Below, one piece after another: positions 57,791-64,000 of a DNA stretch of 64,000 nt. Source of the DNA: Rhodococcus sp. SMB37 (GTDB lineage Bacteria > Actinomycetota > Actinomycetes > Mycobacteriales > Mycobacteriaceae); assembly GCF_004345605.1 (NCBI RefSeq), contig NZ_SLVY01000009.1, positions 62,001-126,000 on the forward strand, written 5' to 3'. A program made the translations under genes and the position numbers. The notes beneath the pieces are model-generated. The model was not told where the DNA came from, did not search any database, and saw only the letters and a program-made list of their open reading frames with translations. Every line of letters begins with the position of its first letter. Position 1 is the first letter of the stretch.

Positions 57791-59128
57791 ATGGCGGAAC
57801 CTCGAGCCGTACCGGCAGACTCGCCTGTTCCTGCCCGCGAACTCATCGCGATCTGTGTGCTGGCGATCGTCGCCGGCGCGGTTATCGGATTCGTCGGAGG
57901 CGCATTTCGCTGGTGCCTGGCAGTCGCCGACGAGTGGCGCGTCCACATGCTGCACTGGGCACACGGTCTACCCGGTCCGAGTTGGCTGATTCCGGTAGGG
58001 GTCACTGCGCTGTGCGCCGCGTTGGCTGCGCTGATAGTGCGCCCCATCCCACTCGCCGCCGGGAGCGGAGTGCAACACGTGGAGGCCGTCGCCCGAGGCG
58101 AGGCCGAACCGCCGCGTCTTCTCGTTCTGCCCGCGAAATTCTTCGGTGGCCTCCTTGCAATGGGATCGGGACTCGTTCTCGGCCGGGAAGGCCCGATAGT
58201 ACATATGGGCGCGGTGGTCGGTGCTGAATCGGCGCGCAGGGCTCGCATGAGCGACGAGCACGTGCGGTTGCTGCAAACATCGGTGTCCGGCGCCGGTCTG
58301 GCGGTGGCGTTCAATGCACCGATCGGGGGCGCGCTGTTCGTCTTCGAGGAGGTGACCCGCGCATTCCGGTTCCGCACAGTGGTACCGGTCCTTCTGTCCG
58401 TAGGGGTCGGGGTCGCCTGCTCCCGGCTGATCCTGGGCGATCGACCTGATTTCGACGTCGGCCTCCTCGATCCTCCGTCGATCACCCTCCTCCCGGTATT
58501 CGTGGTGTTCGGATTGCTGACGGGATTGTCCGGCGCCGTGTACAACCGGCTCGTGATGCGGTTGCTGGCCGCCTCCGATGCCCTGCGTTCGGTGTCGCCG
58601 ATTGCGAAGGCAGCCGTGATCGGCGGAATGATCGGCCTGGTGTCCGTGGTCGCACCACTCGCCGCGGGTGGCGGCGACACCGTGTCCCAGCACCTGGTCA
58701 GTGGCGGGACCATCGCACTACCCATAATGGCCTGGCTGGTCGTGGTGCGATTCGTCGCGGGTCCGCTGTCCTACGCCGCAGGCACTCCCGGCGGCTTGTT
58801 CGCTCCGCTGCTCGCGCTCGGGGCCCTGTGGGGCGTGCTGTACGCACGGGTCGCAGAGATTCTCATCCCCGGTATCGATTCCTCGCTGGCCGTGCCCATG
58901 GCGATCGTGGGCATGGCGGCCCTCTTCAGCGCATCCGTGCGGGCTCCACTCACCGGAATCGCGCTGGTCGTGGAGATGACGGGGACGACAAGCGTCACGG
59001 TACCCATGCTCCTCGCGTCGGCGGGAGCGGTGGTCGTCGCTCATCTCGTCGGGGTCGCGCCGATCTACGACAGCCTCCGCGCGAGGATGCTCGCCTCTTC
59101 CGGCCCACCGAACCACGGACCCGTGTGA
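57791..59128 (+). CDS. ClC-family chloride channel or H+/Cl- exchanger
   Basis: Membrane protein of 445 residues with the ClC pattern. Motif 1 is GSGVQHVEA (from 91) where GSGIP is usual, motif 2 is GREGP (131-135) with gating Glu133, and motif 3 is GGLFAPLLALGA. Glu186/187 in GGALFVFEEVTR sit where the proton-glutamate of exchangers lies, so exchange is likely. No CBS domains. ATG with GGAGAGG just upstream. Confidence 0.9.
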   Translation: MAEPRAVPADSPVPARELIAICVLAIVAGAVIGFVGGAFRWCLAVADEWRVHMLHWAHGLPGPSWLIPVGVTALCAALAALIVRPIPLAAGSGVQHVEAVARGEAEPPRLLVLPAKFFGGLLAMGSGLVLGREGPIVHMGAVVGAESARRARMSDEHVRLLQTSVSGAGLAVAFNAPIGGALFVFEEVTRAFRFRTVVPVLLSVGVGVACSRLILGDRPDFDVGLLDPPSITLLPVFVVFGLLTGLSGAVYNRLVMRLLAASDALRSVSPIAKAAVIGGMIGLVSVVAPLAAGGGDTVSQHLVSGGTIALPIMAWLVVVRFVAGPLSYAAGTPGGLFAPLLALGALWGVLYARVAEILIPGIDSSLAVPMAIVGMAALFSASVRAPLTGIALVVEMTGTTSVTVPMLLASAGAVVVAHLVGVAPIYDSLRARMLASSGPPNHGPV

Positions 59129-59129
59129 G

Positions 59130-60075
59130 CTCGAAGAAGCCCGGAAGATCCTGATCGAGTGCGTATGTCCTCTCCCGGTCAGACATACTCGACTCCCTGA
59201 TCTCCCCTTGTGCCGCGGCCTGTTCAGCAGCTTCCGCTGCGAGCCGCTGCCCCAGCACCGATTTGCGGCGACCGTAGGCGAAGTAGGCACCCACACCCAG
59301 CCATCCACCCCGCGAACCGGATCCACGTCTCCACAGGTTCAGCATCAGCCGGCCACACGCGATCACAGCGAGGATCGGAGCCCACGGCATGAAGCGGCAT
59401 CCGGAATCCACGCGGTAGGTCGGGACGGGACGGCCGAGCACCATGACGCCGACACACACGAGGACGAATGCGAACAGTGTGCCGATATTGACCATCTCTT
59501 CGAGCACGCCCATCGGGAACACCGCGCCGAGAACTGCGACGACACCGCCGACGATCAATGTGATGCGCACGGGAACACCCTTGTGGTTCGTCCTGGCAAG
59601 TTTGCGCGTCACCAGTCCGTCCCGTGACATCGCGAACAGCACTCGCGTCCGACCGAGCATCATCACCATGACGACCGTGGTGAGTCCGGCGAGACCGCCG
59701 ACATTGATGACCATCTGCACCCAGCAGATACCGTGTGCCTCGAATGTGGTGGCGAGGGTGGCACTTCCATCCCGACCAGCGCGCTCCCCGTCCGCAGGTC
59801 CGTGTGCTCGACAATTCCCGTCAGCACGAGAGTGACACCGACGTAGAGCACAGTGACGATCGCGAGTTACCCGAGAATCCCTCGCGGGAGAGGTTTCTGA
59901 GGATTCTTCGTCTCTTCGGCAGTCGTAGCGACCGCATCGAATCCGAGGAAGGCGAAGAACACGAGGCTCGCGGCGGCGAGGAGTCCGCACCATCCGTCGC
60001 TGCTGCCATCAGCTCCGGTGAGCGCAGGGAAGAGCGACTGGCTGGTCAACGGATCGGGTGGGCCATATGCCTACT
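59130..60075 (-). pseudogene. Decayed APC-family amino-acid permease
   Basis: Minus-strand pieces in three frames read as the second half of a YfnA/CAT-type permease: LVFFAFLGFDAVATTAEETK and NPQKPLPRGILG (60049-59867), VGVTLVLTGIVEH (near 59840), then a long piece with LAGLTTVVMVMMLGRTRVLF, FAMSRDGLVTRKLARTNHKG and IGTLFAFVLVCVGVMVLGRP. Further changes split RPDLPRGFR and ETWIRFAGWM from YFAYGRRKS. The first half of the protein is missing. Several frameshifts, so non-functional. Divergent from the AsnC regulator. Edges approximate. Confidence 0.8.
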
Positions 60076-60302
60076 CCGGGCATGGTGTGCTCCTCGGGAT
60101 GGGTTGTGGTGCCCGCCGAACCTTGTGGGTGACCGGCGGCCGAAACAGCTCACGGAATACGCGCACAGTACGGTCGGCTGCATTTGCATGAGCATTTCAA
60201 TGTGGCAATCATGGCACTGCAGTGATCTGCGTCGAGACCTTTCGATTCAGCTGATCAATATGTTCAAATTATGAGGCGCATCACCAGGGAAAGGATGTCA
60301 TC

Positions 60303-60809
60303 GTGTTCAGTCTCGACCGGCTCGACACAGCGCTCCTCGCGGAGCTCACGCACAACCCGAGGGCGGGCATCGTCGATCTTTCGGCCAAGCTCGGCGTCGC
60401 GCGCAACACCGTCCAATCGCGGATCAAGAAACTCGAAGAGTCGGGCGCGGTCACCGGATACCGACCGGTCGTCGACCTCCCCAAACTGGGCCTACCCCTC
60501 CAAGCGTTCATCGGCGCCGAACTCGTCCAGGCGCGGATGGGCCTCGTGATCGCCGAACTCGAGCGATTCCCCGAGATCCTCGAAGTGCACGCGACGACAG
60601 GGCGGGAAGATCTCCTGATCAGAATGGCCGCCCAGTCACAGGAAGATCTGCTGCAGGTCCTCGAACGCATCCACAGCATCGAAGGTGTCGCGCACACCAC
60701 CACGACCCTGGCGCTCACCACCCCCGTGGCATATCGCACACAGCCGCTGCTCGAACATCTCACCCGAGATGCAGGACACGGACGCTCGGTTCCGTCCACC
60801 CGGCCCTGA
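60303..60809 (+). CDS. Lrp/AsnC family transcriptional regulator
   Basis: Regulator of 168 residues: N-terminal winged helix-turn-helix (LDRLDTALLAELTHNPRAG, then AKLGVARNTVQSRIKKLEES) and a C-terminal RAM domain (EILEVHATTGREDLLIRMAA). GTG 60303 with GGAAAGG upstream. It faces away from the ruined permease and is convergent with the dehydrogenase, so it probably once controlled amino-acid uptake and breakdown here. Confidence 0.9.
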   Translation: MFSLDRLDTALLAELTHNPRAGIVDLSAKLGVARNTVQSRIKKLEESGAVTGYRPVVDLPKLGLPLQAFIGAELVQARMGLVIAELERFPEILEVHATTGREDLLIRMAAQSQEDLLQVLERIHSIEGVAHTTTTLALTTPVAYRTQPLLEHLTRDAGHGRSVPSTRP

Positions 60810-60858
60810 CGGCCATCCGCACCACGCAGCCATACACACGACGCGCTGCACACACAAC

Positions 60859-60894
60859 TCACGGGGGAGTCGCCCATGGGCGACTCCCCCGTGA
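60859..60894. terminator. Perfect palindromic terminator between regulator and dehydrogenase
   Basis: 36-base palindrome, arms TCACGGGGGAGTCGCCCA / TGGGCGACTCCCCCGTGA. It sits between convergent genes, followed on the plus strand by TTT. Confidence 0.9.
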
Positions 60895-60902
60895 TTTCTA
60901 CG

Positions 60903-61975
60903 TCACACAGAATCGATGCGCTGCTCCGCAATCCGGTTCGCGGCAGCCCCGGGCGTGATGTCCAGTGCCCGCGACAGGGCGAAGATCTCGACAGTTCGAT
61001 CGAATATCCCCTCGACCCGACCACGGACGGTGGCGGCGTCCGAGCCGTCGACCTCCCCCGCAACCTGGATCAGACCACCGGCATTCGCTACGTAATCGGG
61101 AACCCAGATGATGCCGCGACCGCGCAGGATCTCCTCGACGGTCGGGTCGGCCAGCTGATTGTTGGCGGCGCCGCATACCAATTGAGCGTCGATCATGCCC
61201 CCGGTCGCCGCCGTGAGTGTGCCGCTGAGAGCGCACGGGGCATAGATATCCAGAGAAGACGTAAGGACTCCGTCCGCCACCTTCACTGACGGGAAGTCCG
61301 ATGTGACCCTTGCCAGTGCAACTGGGTTCACGTCGGACACGACGATGTCGGCGCCATCGCGGGCGAGTAGTTCGACGAGCCGGTAGCCTACCTTCCCCAG
61401 CCCTTCGACCCCCACTCTGTGTCCGGCGAGAGTATCTCTCCCCCAGACAGTCCGGACACCCGCTCTCATCGCCTGGAACACACCGAGCGCCGTCACCGGT
61501 GAGCTGTCGCCGGATCCCCCCGCCGCGGTCGTCCGGCCGACCGCATGCGCGGTATGCATTCCGATCACGTCGAGGTCGCCGGCGTGGGTGCATACGTCGA
61601 CGGCGGTGACATAGCGGCCGCCGAGCGAATCGACGAATCGCCCGTACGCGGCGAGCAACTCGTCGCTCTGGTCGAGGGCCGGATCACCCAGGATGACGGC
61701 CTTGCCGCCACCGAGGTTCACTCCCGCCACTGCGGCCTTGTAGGTCATTCCCCACGAGAGTCGCAGCACGTCCTCGAGCGCCGTCGCGTCGTCGACGTAG
61801 GGATAGAAGCGGGTGCCGCCGAGGGCCGGCCCGAGAGCTGTCGAGTGGACCGCGATGATCGCGCGGAGACCCGTCGCGGCGTCCTCGTGGAAGACGACCT
61901 GTTCGTGAGGCCGATCGGTCAGGCGCCGAGAGCGGGATCGGTGACCGTCGGACGGGCAGCGGTGGACGTGGTCAT
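60903..61975 (-). pseudogene. Leucine/valine dehydrogenase with a 5' frameshift
   Basis: NAD-dependent Glu/Leu/Phe/Val dehydrogenase that would oxidatively deaminate branched-chain amino acids. From 61922 down it is one open frame with VVFHEDAATGLRAIIAVHS, catalytic MTYKAAVAGVNLGGGKAVI and the nucleotide fold GVEGLGKVG. No ATG/GTG/TTG starts this frame before the active-site region (first is GTG 61769, too late). An ATG at 61975, with GAAGGGAA upstream, starts MTTSTAARPTVTDPALGA and stops at TGA 61919-61921, one base out of frame. Adding one C near GGCGCCTGACC would join both. Either the gene is broken, or it starts at the CTG at 61922, or the assembly has an error. Confidence 0.75.
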
Positions 61976-62024
61976 GTGCGGATTCCCTTCGGAGGATGTG
62001 AATCGGATGGCAGGAGGAGACAAC

Positions 62025-64000
62025 TCAGAAATCGACATCGACGCCGAGTTCTTCGAGCCGGGCGCGATACTGCTCGACGGAGCGCAGCTTGACGTCCTCG
62101 TAGCCGCGCACCATGTCCGGAAGTTCCGCGATCCGCACGGCACGGTCGTACGAGCCAGCACACAGATCGGCGACGACCTGCTCGATCACGGCGGTGTAGT
62201 GCGCGAGCAGTGCACGTTCGGTCCGCCGGACGTGGGCGTAACCGAACGGATCGAACCGGGTGCCGCGCAGGCGCTTCGCTTTGGCGAGCATCCGCAGGGT
62301 CGAATGCGACTTCGGTCCGAATCCGACCTTCCTGCTGCGTCCGAGCGCCCGCAGCACAGGCGGATGCAGGCGGTAGGTGAGCTGGTATCCACCAGGCACC
62401 TGAGCCTGCACGTCGTCGACGAAAGCGGGATCGACGAGCATCCGTGCGACCTCGTACTCGTCCTTGTAGGCCGTGAATTTGAAAAGGCCTCGGGCCACGG
62501 CCTCACTGAGGTCGGTGCGGTCGGTAAGACGACGTTCGGCCACCCACACGGAGTGCACCCGCCCGATGTACCGCGCCGCGAGCGCCTCGTCCTGGAAATC
62601 GATGAGAGCGGCAGCGCGGATCTTCACCAGTCGCTGCACTTCACCGTGAAAGGTGGTGCCGTCGAACAACCGGTCGGGCGCCACTGTCACGACGCGGTCG
62701 CGGCGTGACGGTTCGGTCGCAGCGCGGAATGAATCAGGATCGGCGATCGCGGCGCGCCCCCACCGGAATGCAGCGATGTTGGTTGCCACCGCGACACCGT
62801 TGATCTCGATCGCCTCCTCGACAGCGGCGGCCGGGATCTGCAGTCCGCCGAGTTGGTGCGCCGCTCCCACGATCAGGAAGTTCGCCGCGGCCGTCTCACC
62901 GAACAGCGCCTGCGATGCGGCGAGCGCGTCGAACGAGGCCAACTCGCGAGTGGTCGCCTCGAGCCGCGCGAGCAGACCTTCCTCATCGGGATGATGGATC
63001 GACCGGTCGTACACCATGTCTCCGGTGGGCGTGCGGCTCGTCGACGCGACCGCGACGGTCGCGGCGGTGTCGGCGTAGGCAAGATTCTTCGGATCGGTGG
63101 CGGTGAGCAGATCCAGCGCAAGCAGGCAGGATGCCCCGCCGGTGCCGACGCGATTACCCGGTTCGAGGTCGCCCACGGCGAAACGCAGGTGGGAGACCAC
63201 CGGACCGGCCTTCTGGCTCATCCCGATCTGGTCGAGCGATTCGACCTCGAATCCGGCACGCAGCGCCGCAGTGGCGAGCACCTGGTTGACGGTGACGATG
63301 CCGGTGCCCCCGATCCCGGCGAGGAGGACGTTGCTGGTCCCGGCCGGAACGTCACCGGCGATGTCCGGTACGGCGGGCGGTGTCGGGTGGGCACGTCGCT
63401 CGAGCGTGCGCTCCGGTGCTGCCTCGACCGTCACGAAGGACGGGCAGTCCCCATCGAGGCACGAGTAGTCGGTATTGCACGACGTCTGGTCGATGCGCGT
63501 CTTGGATCCGAATTCGGTGTCCACCGGCTGGACCGACAGGCAGTTGCTCTTGACGCCGCAGTCTCCGCATCCCTCACAGACCGCCTCGTTGACGACCACG
63601 CGGGTGGTGCGGGTGGGCAGAGTGCCGCGCTTACGCTGACGACGCGCATCGGCCGCGCAGTGCTGGTCGTAGATGAGCACCGTGACGCCCGGAACCTCAC
63701 GCAATAGTTTCTGCGCTTCGTCGAGCCTGTCGCGGTGCCACACCACGGTGCCGCGCGCGAGGGACCGCTTACGATGCCGCGTGGGGTCGTCCGAACAGAT
63801 GATGATCTTACGAACGCCTTCGGTGGTCAGCTTGTGTGTCAGGTGGGGGATCTTCAAGGCACCCTCGGCGTCCTGCGCGCCCGTCATCGCAACGACGTCG
63901 TTGTAGAGCAGCTTGTAGGTGATGTTCACCCCGGCCGCGACACACGCCTGGACGGCAAGCTGACCGGAATGGAAGAAGGTTCCGTCGCCGACGTTCTGGA
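62025..64000 (-). CDS. Indolepyruvate ferredoxin oxidoreductase family protein (partial, cut by window end)
   Basis: The C-terminal 657 residues of a fused 2-oxoacid oxidoreductase; the start lies beyond 64000. The visible part begins in the TPP-binding half (NVGDGTFFHSGQLAVQACVA), then an Fe-S region with CEGCGDCGVKSNC and CNTDYSCLDGDCPSF, then the gamma-type domain starting ALLAGIGGTGIVTVNQVLAT-like (here NVLLAGIGGTGIVTVNQVLA). It should convert aryl or branched 2-oxoacids to acyl-CoA with ferredoxin as acceptor. It is 49 bases upstream of the dehydrogenase on the same strand, so the two form an amino-acid breakdown unit. Confidence 0.88.
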   Translation of the reverse strand, partial: QNVGDGTFFHSGQLAVQACVAAGVNITYKLLYNDVVAMTGAQDAEGALKIPHLTHKLTTEGVRKIIICSDDPTRHRKRSLARGTVVWHRDRLDEAQKLLREVPGVTVLIYDQHCAADARRQRKRGTLPTRTTRVVVNEAVCEGCGDCGVKSNCLSVQPVDTEFGSKTRIDQTSCNTDYSCLDGDCPSFVTVEAAPERTLERRAHPTPPAVPDIAGDVPAGTSNVLLAGIGGTGIVTVNQVLATAALRAGFEVESLDQIGMSQKAGPVVSHLRFAVGDLEPGNRVGTGGASCLLALDLLTATDPKNLAYADTAATVAVASTSRTPTGDMVYDRSIHHPDEEGLLARLEATTRELASFDALAASQALFGETAAANFLIVGAAHQLGGLQIPAAAVEEAIEINGVAVATNIAAFRWGRAAIADPDSFRAATEPSRRDRVVTVAPDRLFDGTTFHGEVQRLVKIRAAALIDFQDEALAARYIGRVHSVWVAERRLTDRTDLSEAVARGLFKFTAYKDEYEVARMLVDPAFVDDVQAQVPGGYQLTYRLHPPVLRALGRSRKVGFGPKSHSTLRMLAKAKRLRGTRFDPFGYAHVRRTERALLAHYTAVIEQVVADLCAGSYDRAVRIAELPDMVRGYEDVKLRSVEQYRARLEELGVDVDF

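Noticed and set aside
59208..60274. Plus-strand frames opposite the permease remnant
   Set aside because: Antisense of the decayed permease; no recognisable domain.

Overview
This window looks like chromosomal DNA from a mycolic-acid actinobacterium, most likely Rhodococcus or a close relative. The DNA is GC-rich, GTG starts are frequent, and genes often overlap by 4 bases (GTGA/ATGA). The gene content and order from 1 to about 46 kb follow the Mycobacterium tuberculosis stretch Rv2174-Rv2220 as I remember it. This is a reading by eye; no search was run and the species cannot be fixed.

Region 1 (1-16 kb) holds cell-envelope and lipid genes: mannosyltransferase MptA, a phytoene/squalene synthase, a PknL-type Ser/Thr kinase with its likely substrate regulator, class II DAHP synthase, RNase AS, an acyltransferase, a ROK kinase, a conserved SRPBCC/ArsA-ATPase/CxxC-protein cluster, PimB, a membrane-anchored gluzincin-like peptidase and two NlpC/P60 hydrolases. 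The second hydrolase has a probable c-di-AMP (ydaO) riboswitch upstream.

Region 2 (16-32 kb) holds an exonuclease/UvrC-like protein, a stand-alone RAM domain, trpD, the cytochrome bcc-aa3 genes (ctaE-qcrCAB on +, ctaC-ctaF on -), asnB, an adenosine-kinase-like gene and erpA. A decayed TnpB gene lies between qcrB and ctaF.

Region 3 (32-46 kb) holds cobT-cobS, ilvE, gcvT, a leucyl aminopeptidase, a three-lipoyl-domain E2 (dlaT/sucB), lipB-lipA (which make the lipoyl groups that E2 carries), two membrane proteins and glnA1 with a GlnR-like box.

Region 4 (46-64 kb) no longer follows the M. tuberculosis order. It has an FdhF/YdeP-type molybdopterin oxidoreductase, the cydABDC operon (bd oxidase and its assembly exporter), a FUSC transporter, a ClC transporter, and a partly decayed amino-acid locus: a wrecked APC permease, an AsnC regulator, a leucine/valine dehydrogenase with a frameshift near its start, and an indolepyruvate ferredoxin oxidoreductase cut by the window edge.

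There are many clean hairpin terminators, often between convergent genes. I found no tRNA, rRNA, CRISPR array, prophage or intact mobile element. I did not find a convincing wholly new system. The most interesting leads are the apparent CTG start of the ArsA-type ATPase and its conserved gene cluster, the perfect 260-bp lipoyl-domain duplication, the riboswitch, paired palindromes upstream of cydA, and a large dyad upstream of cobT.
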